A stretch of 64,000 nucleotides of DNA, taken from NCBI RefSeq assembly GCF_020829595.1, contig NZ_JAIVFW010000006.1:62001-126000 (forward strand), given 5' to 3'. The notes under the pieces are model-generated. The model was not told where the DNA came from and made no database searches. It worked only from the letters and a program-made list of their open reading frames with translations. The position numbers and the translations under genes were made by a program. Origin of the DNA: Nostoc sp. CHAB 5844 (GTDB taxonomy: Bacteria > Cyanobacteriota > Cyanobacteriia > Cyanobacteriales > Nostocaceae). Numbering within the stretch: position 1 is the first letter of the stretch; every line of letters starts with the position of its first letter. Shown in pieces: positions 49,097 to 57,123 of the stretch.

Positions 49097-51732
49097 TAAT
49101 TTGGTCTGGCTAGGTTTTTAAACTTTGTGTATTGCGGGTCGAATAGAAGTTTGATTGTACCTGTTGGGCCGTTACGGTGTTTTGCTACTATTACTTCGGC
49201 AATACCGCGATCGGGGGTATCTGGTGAATAATATTCATCGCGGTATAACATAATGACTAAATCCGCGTCCTGCTCAATAGAATTGTGAACAATAATATTA
49301 TTGGCGACAAAGTTGTGCAAACCAGGAACGGTGAGGTCAAACACTTCTTCCTCTCCACTCAATTCAATTGAAACTATTTCATCCCAGTAAACATCGCTAT
49401 TGGCAAGGGTAAGCATTTCAGTTGATTCAACAACCTGGGCAACTTTTAAAGCTCTTTCTCGACTTAAATTTGCTTTGTAAAGCGAAGTGCCACAATAAGA
49501 TGTTCCGAGAGAGGAATGTAATAGCCGTATGGTCAAGCCAACAGCTGGCATTGCAGGTATAACCAGAGTTTTCCAAACATCTTTAGGAATTATGTCTCTG
49601 TTAGGGTTATGAATTGAGTTTTCCAGGTGTTGAGCAATTTGTTGCAAAGAACCTAGCTTGTATTCTCCTACTGCTCTAACTTTTTGAATGAATAACTCAA
49701 GATCAGGTTTGCCAGTGATGGTTACATGATATTGGTTTCTACCTTTGCCAACTTGAGGAACTATTTTGAGCTTGGCATTAATACCAAGCCTTAACAAAAG
49801 CGTTTGTACTTCAAAAGCGAGTCTCTTACTACTGCTGGCATAATATGCAATAGGTCTTAATTTTTTCCCAGCAACTAACTTAATACAACCATCTGTACTC
49901 CAAAGGTGTCTTAAAAAGCAGGCTATTAACTCTTGCGGTTGTGAGAACAATTCTTGAGGTACAAATTTTTCGTAAGACCTTAAACCAAACACACCGAGGG
50001 AGTCTAGCCATTTGGCTATTGGATTTCTAACACTATGAGTTAGACGTTGTGCTGCGGACAAATAAACTTGATACCAGCCACGTTCAGGTGAAATTCTCGG
50101 AACAATTGAGTCTCCAAAAATTTCCTTTGCCAAGAAAGCAACATTCTCAGCTAAATCTTTCTCCCTAGTAGTGTACTGTATAGCATGACGTGGGAGTGTA
50201 CAGCCATCACCGATTAAATGTCCTAATAATGCAACCTCGGCATAAGTCATTGTTTGTTTACCAGGGCTAGGGAGATGTCTTGGTAAACATAGATGTTGTT
50301 TAGGACTTAATTCATCAAGTCTTTTCCAGCCATTAATTGTTAAAAACTTGTGATTAAGAGTGACACGAATTTTTCGCCCTAATCGAGTTGTGAGGGTAAA
50401 TACAGGCTTGATACCTGTCGAAAAGGCATGACTAACAATTGCCCTTTCTAATTGCATTGTGGATTGATTCAATGCCCAAACAGCAAAACCGGATTTACCG
50501 ACTAATTCCCTAATGGGTACTTGTACTCCACAATCTGCTAATGTGACTAGGCTATCACCAGTTAAACAACCTGATTCTCTTAAATCAGATAACATCGGAC
50601 GCTTATTTGTACGTGCTTCTACACCACGACTTAACTGCGATAAAGCAATTACAGGTACAGATAATTCACGGGCTAAACCTTTGAGACTTCGCGTAATCCG
50701 AGATAATTCTTGTACGCGGTTATCACCTGCTCCTTCCATTAGTTGCAGATAATCTATCATAACCAAGCCTAATTCTGCTCCATGTTCTGCTTGCAGTCGT
50801 CTAGCTTGAGAACGCATCTCGTTGACTGTCATATTCGGCGTATCGTCAATATAAATTGGCATCTCGGAAAGCATACCAATTGCCCGACTTAAGGGTTCCC
50901 ATTGTGTTTGACTGATGCGCCCACTCCGCAGATAACCAGATTCAATTCCCGCTTCACTTGCCAGTAGTCGCTGTACCAGCTGTTCTTTGGACATTTCTAA
51001 GCTAAAAACCGCAACTGGTAATTTATATAAAGCAGCAATATTATGAGCCAGATTGAGGCCGAATGCCGTTTTTCCCATTGACGGTCTGCCAGCGACGATA
51101 ATTAAATCAGAACGCTGAAAACCGCTCGTCATGGCATCTAAATCATAAAAGCCGCAAGGAATCCCTGGCAAAGCGATGCCTTGATGGCGCGTTTCAATAT
51201 CTTGGAAAGTATTGACTAAAGTATCAGAAATATGTACTAAACCAGATTGTGGGCGTGCTTGGGTGACACCGAAGACTTTCTGTTCTGCCTTGTCTAAAAC
51301 TAGTGGTAATTCGGTTTCTGTTTCGTAACCTAGATGAACAATTTCGTTGCCAGCTTTAATTAACTGTCGCCGCAGGTATTTCTCCATGACTAACCCTGCT
51401 AAAGCGTCGATGTTAACTGCGGAAACTGTACGGTCTACGAGGGTAGCTAATTTATTTCTTCCACCAATCCGAGCTAGTAAATCATTATCTGCTAAGTAGC
51501 TGGTAATTGAAAGTAAATCTGTAGGTTTACCTTGGGCGTGGAGGCGCAGTGCGGCTTGATAGATATCTTTGTGAGCGCTAATATAAAAGGCTTCGGGAAC
51601 TATGCGATCGCTCACTCGACCAATCGCTTCAGGATCTAATAAAATTCCCCCCAAAATCGCTTCTTCTGCTTCAATATTTTGGGGTGGCAGGCGATCGCTA
51701 CCATCGCCTTGAAAACTTAATTCTTCCGCCAT
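49093..51732 (-). CDS. dnaB: Replicative DNA helicase DnaB interrupted by an intein
   Basis: An 879-residue precursor. The exteins (1-388 and 818-879) make a 450-residue DnaB with the N-terminal primase-binding domain (PPQNIEAEEAILGGILLDPE), Walker A AGRPSMGKTAF, Walker B LVMIDYLQLM and SVPVIALSQLSRGVE. The C-terminal part is SIEQDADLVIMLYR to the end. DnaB unwinds DNA at the replication fork. A 429-residue intein separates DLRESG from SIEQDAD, the insertion site and size known for cyanobacterial DnaB inteins. The start is the canonical MAEELSFQGDG. It is convergent with the FKBP gene. Confidence 0.96.
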   Translation of the reverse strand: MAEELSFQGDGSDRLPPQNIEAEEAILGGILLDPEAIGRVSDRIVPEAFYISAHKDIYQAALRLHAQGKPTDLLSITSYLADNDLLARIGGRNKLATLVDRTVSAVNIDALAGLVMEKYLRRQLIKAGNEIVHLGYETETELPLVLDKAEQKVFGVTQARPQSGLVHISDTLVNTFQDIETRHQGIALPGIPCGFYDLDAMTSGFQRSDLIIVAGRPSMGKTAFGLNLAHNIAALYKLPVAVFSLEMSKEQLVQRLLASEAGIESGYLRSGRISQTQWEPLSRAIGMLSEMPIYIDDTPNMTVNEMRSQARRLQAEHGAELGLVMIDYLQLMEGAGDNRVQELSRITRSLKGLARELSVPVIALSQLSRGVEARTNKRPMLSDLRESGCLTGDSLVTLADCGVQVPIRELVGKSGFAVWALNQSTMQLERAIVSHAFSTGIKPVFTLTTRLGRKIRVTLNHKFLTINGWKRLDELSPKQHLCLPRHLPSPGKQTMTYAEVALLGHLIGDGCTLPRHAIQYTTREKDLAENVAFLAKEIFGDSIVPRISPERGWYQVYLSAAQRLTHSVRNPIAKWLDSLGVFGLRSYEKFVPQELFSQPQELIACFLRHLWSTDGCIKLVAGKKLRPIAYYASSSKRLAFEVQTLLLRLGINAKLKIVPQVGKGRNQYHVTITGKPDLELFIQKVRAVGEYKLGSLQQIAQHLENSIHNPNRDIIPKDVWKTLVIPAMPAVGLTIRLLHSSLGTSYCGTSLYKANLSRERALKVAQVVESTEMLTLANSDVYWDEIVSIELSGEEEVFDLTVPGLHNFVANNIIVHNSIEQDADLVIMLYRDEYYSPDTPDRGIAEVIVAKHRNGPTGTIKLLFDPQYTKFKNLARPNY
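49282..50568 (-). mobile_element. Intein with LAGLIDADG homing endonuclease in dnaB (residues 389-817)
   Basis: Splicing residues are intact: Cys389 (CLTGDSLVTLADCG), block B TLNHKFLTINGW, VFDLTVPGLHNFVANN, and His816-Asn817 followed by +1 Ser818. Two LAGLIDADG-type helices are visible, LLGHLIGDGCTL and FLRHLWSTDGCI, so the homing endonuclease may be functional. The length matches the Synechocystis DnaB intein. Confidence 0.93.
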
Positions 51733-51859
51733 ATGCGATTTGGGATGAGTAATTTTAGGATGTCACTTGAATTAACCTTAGCTAAAACATTGGTAATTGG
51801 GGTATCGAGACGAATAATTGAATTACCCACACTGTAGCATTCGTGGGCTGTCAAATTTA

Positions 51860-51985
51860 CTATTGGTCTTGCCGTTCTAGGCGTTCCCAAATACGGCGGT
51901 TTTCAGTTTGCAGTCCTCGGATATCGGACTGCATTTGCCTAATTTCATCAACTATTACTTCAAAGTTTTGTTGAGATTCTATTAT
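51860..51985 (-). pseudogene. Coiled-coil protein fragment
   Basis: The minus strand reads ESQQNFEVIVDEIRQMQSDI then RGLQTENRRIWERLERQDQ and a stop. It is a good coiled coil and looks like the C-terminal tail of a small cyanobacterial protein. It is preceded by in-frame stop codons and has no usable start except an internal ATG, so it is probably a remnant of a longer gene. Confidence 0.4.
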
Positions 51986-52264
51986 CTAGGAAGCCCAAAA
52001 TCAGCAAACAGATCGCTACATTCTGAAAATTTTTTATAACCCCAAATGTACATAGATACTCACTCATCCGTGTTTAGGACGGATACCGAAAGCATCTGCC
52101 TAAAACAAAACCTCCAGTCGAGCAACTAACTCATAACTGGGGGTGTACAACCATTATTATAACTAGATATAGTTCGGATTAAGGATGTTGGGTTTCGCCG
52201 TCGCTCAACCCAACCTACTTTTCTGCTTAACTAAACCGTATTGGTTGATGTTAAATCAAAAATA
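51986..52264. other. Spacer between dnaB and rplI with a hairpin repeat
   Basis: No gene is seen. A hairpin GTTGGGTT/AACCCAAC (52187-52214) of a common cyanobacterial repeat type lies just past the rplI stop and may serve as its terminator. Confidence 0.5.
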
Positions 52265-52723
52265 TTAATTGGCAACGACTTCGATATCGATTTGCGCTGT
52301 TACTTCTGAGTGCAACTTAATTTCAGCTTTGTAAGTACCCAGTTTGCCAATATCGGGGATGGTGATACCACGACGATCAACTTCTTGGCTGGTAGCTGCT
52401 TGAATTGCATCTGCCACGTCTTGGGTGGTGACAGTACCGAAGATTGCTTCGTTTTCACCAACTTGCTTGGCAATTTTCAAGCTGCCAACTTTTTCTAAAG
52501 CGGCTTTTTGTTCTAAAGCTTGTTGTTTGAGTTCTAATTGCCGTTGACGTTCTTGTTCACGACGGCGTTCTACTTGCTTGAGAATCCCAGGAGTGGCACG
52601 GGTTGCCAAACTCTGGGGAATGAGGTAATTTCGAGCATAGCCAGGAGCTACTTCTACTAAGTCGCCTAATTTTCCTAACTTGCTGACATCTTGAGTCAAA
52701 ACTAACTGTACGCGTTTCGCCAT
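52265..52723 (-). CDS. rplI: 50S ribosomal protein L9
   Basis: A 152-residue bL9. It begins [20 protein letters not shown] and continues with [20 protein letters not shown], the conserved N-terminal rRNA-binding motif. A long central helix (about 45-75) and a C-terminal domain ([30 protein letters not shown]) follow. It binds 23S rRNA near L1. The start is at MAKRVQL; a longer upstream reading adds 26 unconserved residues. It precedes dnaB on the same strand, an rplI-dnaB order common in bacteria. Confidence 0.95.
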   Translation of the reverse strand: MAKRVQLVLTQDVSKLGKLGDLVEVAPGYARNYLIPQSLATRATPGILKQVERRREQERQRQLELKQQALEQKAALEKVGSLKIAKQVGENEAIFGTVTTQDVADAIQAATSQEVDRRGITIPDIGKLGTYKAEIKLHSEVTAQIDIEVVAN

Positions 52724-52870
52724 TGTTTTCTGTTTTTCCTGTAAAATCTCAATAACTTGGGTTGCAGCCGGATAGCCTAAATGAGTGTAGCTGTATCCCA
52801 AGCGGCTTTGTGTTTACCCTAAAGCTTACAGATCCTAGCGAAAGGTAGGGGGCGATCGCAACTGTTTAGT

Positions 52871-52901
52871 AAGTTAAAAGTCAAAAGTTAAAAGTCAAAA
52901 G
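52871..52901. repeat. Heptamer tandem repeat (TTAAAAG/TCAAAAG)
   Basis: Four alternating 7-base units between rplI and the glycan gene cluster; a typical short tandem repeat of heterocystous cyanobacteria. Confidence 0.7.
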
Positions 52902-52942
52902 AATAAAAATTTGGATTAGCAAGGGTTATTGACTTTATTGGT

Positions 52943-53869
52943 TTAAGTGAAAATTTTGCGAACTTGTTTTTTTACTGTCCGTAATGTTGTTTCCCATTGA
53001 TTTGGTTTCGCAGGTACGGGAATTGAGGCTGGCGGTATTGCTGGGTTTAAATTGCGGTAATGTTCCCAAATTTCCCAATAAGGACAGCCTGGTTGAATGT
53101 GAATACCAGCCCAGTGGAGGAATTGCAGCGGTTGATTAACTGTTGGGTCAATGAGAATATGACCTTGTTGCTGAAACTGGGGGCTACCTGCCCAATTTCC
53201 TGGGGCTTTCTCAGCGCGACGCACAATGTTAAAGCGATGCGGAATTCGCTTCAGCAGGATGTAGTTGAGAATTGGTTGATCAGAAACTTTTTCACTAAAG
53301 TCAAAATACTCTGGATGAGCGGCACACTCAGCAAAGGTATCGTATAAATCTTGTTCAGAAAAGATGTTTTTCTTAGAACCCCAAAAACCACTGTTAAAAA
53401 TATCTTTGGTTTCCGCTTGAGTAAATACTTTTGCTTCTACAACATGGGGGCTAAAAACATTTTTAATCCCGCCTAAATGTTGATAATCGCAACAAATAAA
53501 ATCGGATTCGGCTAAATAATTAAAGTTATTACTGAGTTTTTCAAAGACAACAACATCGGTATCAATGTATAAAAATTCATCAAAGGGGCCAAACCAACAA
53601 GCTGGTTTACGCAGTTTATTCGGACTAGCAAAAAACTGTCCGCCAAAAATGTCGAATAATTTTTGGGAAAGGTTGTTAATAAAATCTAAATCTTCATATA
53701 GCTGCACTTCATAGTGTTGGTTAAGCAGTGCGGCTATATTGTGGTAGTTTTCGTCATACGGAATCATGACAATCGGGATATCCGGGTCAGATAGTCGGAT
53801 ACTATTCAAAAGTGCGATCGCATGATCTGTGACTTTATCATTCGCAAAAATATAAATTCCCCGACTCAT
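52943..53869 (-). CDS. Npun_R2821/Npun_R2823-like putative glycosyltransferase
   Basis: A 308-residue protein of GT-A type. It begins MSRGIYIFANDKVTDHAIAL and has the metal-binding DxD in FDEFLYIDTDVVVF and conserved FNSGFWGSKK and SDQPILNY. A paralogue lies immediately upstream (1-base spacing), so the two are co-transcribed. This cyanobacterial family is close to sugar-nucleotide transferases but donor and acceptor are unknown. It is the last gene of a minus-strand cluster for extracellular glycan assembly. Confidence 0.78.
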   Translation of the reverse strand: MSRGIYIFANDKVTDHAIALLNSIRLSDPDIPIVMIPYDENYHNIAALLNQHYEVQLYEDLDFINNLSQKLFDIFGGQFFASPNKLRKPACWFGPFDEFLYIDTDVVVFEKLSNNFNYLAESDFICCDYQHLGGIKNVFSPHVVEAKVFTQAETKDIFNSGFWGSKKNIFSEQDLYDTFAECAAHPEYFDFSEKVSDQPILNYILLKRIPHRFNIVRRAEKAPGNWAGSPQFQQQGHILIDPTVNQPLQFLHWAGIHIQPGCPYWEIWEHYRNLNPAIPPASIPVPAKPNQWETTLRTVKKQVRKIFT

Positions 53870-53870
53870 C

Positions 53871-54875
53871 TTATTTATTTCCTACTGCTAATCCTAATTT
53901 TTTGAGAATTCTTTTACTTAAACTCGGAGGTGCATTATAAGCTTTGGGTTTAGTTGTATATACTGGGTGCTTTTCTGGTTCTTTTAAGTAGCGATAATGC
54001 AAGAAAATATCTCTATAAGGAAAATCAATATTGTTACCTTCGCAAACTTGCTTAAAAAACCTAGAGGATATTCCAATATAGTGAAGATAAGTTAAGCGAT
54101 TATTGCCGTCATAGAGAATATGATCTTTGGCTATAAAATGATTTGAAGTTACACAGCATCCTGTTTTTTCATCATCAGGTAAACGCTTTGCTAAATTACA
54201 GCTAGATAACCCTGAGCGCATTACCATATAGTTAAGAATAGTTTGGTCAGGAGCCATATCATAAAGAACTTCTGTTTCGCCTTGACGGAGTTTCTCTAGC
54301 AATGAATCTCGGATTGCTTGAGGAAAAATATCTTTTTTAGAAGCGTAAAAACCAGAACAAAAGATTTCTGATTTAAGTCGCTCAACTGAAAATATTTCTG
54401 TTAGTTTTGGTGATTTTTCATCATAAACATGAGATAAATCTGTATATTGAAAGTCATATACTACCCAATCATGGTCATTTAACTGATTAAAAATTTTATC
54501 TAGAGGACTCATTAATAAAGTATCGGCATCCATGTAAACGAAGCGATCAAAAGGGCCATCAAAAGCACCATAACGCCGATGAGTACCAAATCGATGATAT
54601 TTTTCTTGGCTAAAAGTTAGCCAATGTTGTTGTGCTGTGGGATGAGTGTCCCAAATATGACGTGCAAACTCATCCCAGCGCTGAATTGATTCTTGATTGT
54701 TGTAAATCTGTACATAAGGACGACAAGCAATTTCTTGAGTAATTTGCTCTATATTGTCATTATATGGATATATACAAACGGGCATCTCTTGCCCATAAAT
54801 TGCCTCTATACTATTGAGCAAGGCAATTAATTGATCGTAAACTCTGTCATTAGCTAGGATACAAATACCGTCCAT
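53871..54875 (-). CDS. Npun_R2821/Npun_R2823-like putative glycosyltransferase, paralogue
   Basis: From the ATG at 54875 it has 334 residues (MDGICILANDRVYDQLIALL). DxD motif in FDRFVYMDADTLLM, then FCSGFYASKKDIFP and APDQTILNY. It is homologous to the downstream gene over most of its length. A TTG 15 bases upstream is a less likely start. It lies in the glycan cluster, with a 36-base gap to the upstream GT10-like gene. Confidence 0.78.
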   Translation of the reverse strand: MDGICILANDRVYDQLIALLNSIEAIYGQEMPVCIYPYNDNIEQITQEIACRPYVQIYNNQESIQRWDEFARHIWDTHPTAQQHWLTFSQEKYHRFGTHRRYGAFDGPFDRFVYMDADTLLMSPLDKIFNQLNDHDWVVYDFQYTDLSHVYDEKSPKLTEIFSVERLKSEIFCSGFYASKKDIFPQAIRDSLLEKLRQGETEVLYDMAPDQTILNYMVMRSGLSSCNLAKRLPDDEKTGCCVTSNHFIAKDHILYDGNNRLTYLHYIGISSRFFKQVCEGNNIDFPYRDIFLHYRYLKEPEKHPVYTTKPKAYNAPPSLSKRILKKLGLAVGNK

Positions 54876-54911
54876 ATAAAATGTTCCCAAAATTGATATT
54901 AATAGGGAAAG

Positions 54912-55871
54912 CTAAGAAAATTTAACAACAAATTCAGACAGCCAATTTAATAGATTTAATTTATGCAAAATAATTTGTCTAGCTTCGGCGATCGCCTCTT
55001 TAGCTGCATACCAAGCATCAGGGTTAGCCGTAATTTCTTGAATATATATAATACCCTTTTCATCTAAACTAGGCAAGCGCAAAAAGCTACCTGGCGGTAA
55101 TAATTTATCAGCTGCCGATCCTCCATAATAAATAGGTAAACACCAAGCTAATAAAGCATCCCACAATTTTTCGCTTACATACCAATTATTGTCAGCATAA
55201 TTTTCAATTGTCAAGTTGTAATAATAAGGAGCCATACCATACCATTTATTATTTAATTCGCCCTTAGTTTTTGTCGATATAGGTAAGTCACGTCCATATA
55301 AATCAAACTGAATATTACTAGATTGCAAAGAATCTAAAAAACTTAATCTTTGACGATGACTAACTGTGCGGTTAATTCCAGAAGTAATCCAACTGCAAGC
55401 AGCAGTTTTTTCTGGACATGGCATTTCATTTAATTCCTGAAATGAGTTGGAATGATACCAAATTGCAGGCATATAATCAGGAGTGGGCGCAAAATCATCG
55501 GGGCCAGAAATATAACCACAGTAATTTTTTGCTGCTTGATAGTTGAGTTTATTACGTTCAACTACTTCATCTAAAGGTGGTTCTCTTAGTAAATAAATTA
55601 TTTTTTCTTGAGGCACATTACGGAGACTATCTTTGATATTTACTTGAGAAACTTTTTGACGATGACGTAATCTTTCTAACCAAGATTTATGTTTAGGAGA
55701 TTTGGGAAAATCAAACTGATACATGAGTAAACAATCAGGTTTTGGAGCAGTTGCCTGCATCTGGATATTGCCCCAAATACCAAAGTGATGAGGAGTTTGT
55801 TGCCACAGCCAATCATACCTTTTATTAAGACCTTGATAGCTGCTAATCATGCCAACAGTTTTTAGTTTCAT
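54912..55871 (-). CDS. GT10 (fucosyltransferase-like) family glycosyltransferase
   Basis: A 319-residue protein. The C-terminal half has the GT10 donor-binding signature NLTIENYADNNWYVSEKLWD followed by LLAWCLPIYYGG, close to alpha-1,3-fucosyltransferase proteins. The N-terminal half is poorly conserved, as usual for the acceptor domain. It probably transfers fucose or a similar sugar from a GDP donor during extracellular glycan assembly. The start is ATG at 55871, with GCA before it; an upstream TTG adds only three residues. Confidence 0.82.
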   Translation of the reverse strand: MKLKTVGMISSYQGLNKRYDWLWQQTPHHFGIWGNIQMQATAPKPDCLLMYQFDFPKSPKHKSWLERLRHRQKVSQVNIKDSLRNVPQEKIIYLLREPPLDEVVERNKLNYQAAKNYCGYISGPDDFAPTPDYMPAIWYHSNSFQELNEMPCPEKTAACSWITSGINRTVSHRQRLSFLDSLQSSNIQFDLYGRDLPISTKTKGELNNKWYGMAPYYYNLTIENYADNNWYVSEKLWDALLAWCLPIYYGGSAADKLLPPGSFLRLPSLDEKGIIYIQEITANPDAWYAAKEAIAEARQIILHKLNLLNWLSEFVVKFS

Positions 55872-55907
55872 TGCAATCAATATTAATTAGATAAACCTGA
55901 TATTTAT

Positions 55908-57119
55908 TTAAGCAACAAGTGGCGGAAGTAGAGATTCATCAACATGACTAAGAATCTTTGCAGCTCGATTTTCCCAAGAAAATTGTTGAACAAAATCGAT
56001 AATATGCGCGTATCCTTCGATTTTTTTTGGATACTTTTCTAAAGTAAATCTCAAGGCGGCAGCAAACTGATCGGGATTATCTGGTTCACACCAAGCTGCG
56101 ATCGCACGAGTATTTTTAAATTCGGTTAACGAAGGAATTGTAGTTGAAACAATTGGATTTCCTGTAGCTAAATAATCAAATAATTTCATTGGTGAGGTAA
56201 AAGTTGCTGCTTTTCCTGAACAATGAGGATGAGCTAAAACATCTGCTGCTTGTAGAAATGATGCTAATTCAGCATGTAATATGTAGCCTAAAAAGTTAAT
56301 ATTATTAACTTGCTTTGCTTGAGCCAATTGTTGATAATGTTCAACTTCTGCTGGTTTACCACCAGCACAGGCAAATTGAGTATCTGGCATTTGAGCCGCA
56401 ACATCAATAAGTACATCAATACCTTTAAATTGCTGTAATGCGCCTGCATACACTACCAAATGCGATCGCTTATTTTGTAACAGTTTTGTTCGCCATTGTG
56501 CAGCTTTTTCTGGTTGTCTTTCCATAAATAAGCGATTAAATCCATTGTGGAGTTTAATTACTTTATTTTCTGGCATTCCATTTTTAATCATTGTGTCTCT
56601 CACTGTATCCACAACTGTGACCGCAATTTGAAACAGTGGATGATTAACTATTTCTGGCTCAAACTGCTTGTTTTCGTGATGATGATGTTCGTAAATTACG
56701 GGAATACCATGTTTAATTGCCGTTTTGATATAATTCCAGTGCCAAGCATGAACAAGCTTGGTAGTTGCCCGAATATGAAAGGGAAAATAATACTTTGTGG
56801 TAATAGTATTAGAGTTAGTAAATTTAGTTTTCATCCTGTCAATTGGCCAAGGCATGGGTAAGCCAGCAACTTTGATTTTTTCTTGCAAATTGTAGTATTT
56901 AACTAAATCTTCTGGCGTTTTTTGCGGTTGGTAAGGATGCAATAAACTTAGTGGGTTAATACCTGCTAATGTTGTACGAGGATATATTAAAACAGTTGAA
57001 TACCCCAAGTTAGCTGCGCCATTGGCGGCATTGGCAGATTGAATTATGTGAGCTTCTGGTTTGGGTAATTCTTCTGATATAAAAAAAGTATAGTTTTTTG
57101 GCAAATAAGCTTTGGTCAT
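55908..57119 (-). CDS. GT4 family glycosyltransferase
   Basis: A 403-residue GT-B protein. The N-terminal domain has SEELPKPEAHIIQSANAANG. The C-terminal domain has VVYAGALQQFKGIDVLIDVA, then ADVLAHPHCSGKAATFTSPM and KLFDYLATGNPIVSTTIPSL, the family 4 donor-binding region. It retains the sugar by a cytoplasmic reaction. Its start lies 4 bases from the stop of the ABC exporter gene upstream, so it is in the same operon. Confidence 0.85.
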   Translation of the reverse strand: MTKAYLPKNYTFFISEELPKPEAHIIQSANAANGAANLGYSTVLIYPRTTLAGINPLSLLHPYQPQKTPEDLVKYYNLQEKIKVAGLPMPWPIDRMKTKFTNSNTITTKYYFPFHIRATTKLVHAWHWNYIKTAIKHGIPVIYEHHHHENKQFEPEIVNHPLFQIAVTVVDTVRDTMIKNGMPENKVIKLHNGFNRLFMERQPEKAAQWRTKLLQNKRSHLVVYAGALQQFKGIDVLIDVAAQMPDTQFACAGGKPAEVEHYQQLAQAKQVNNINFLGYILHAELASFLQAADVLAHPHCSGKAATFTSPMKLFDYLATGNPIVSTTIPSLTEFKNTRAIAAWCEPDNPDQFAAALRFTLEKYPKKIEGYAHIIDFVQQFSWENRAAKILSHVDESLLPPLVA

Positions 57120-57123
57120 AATT

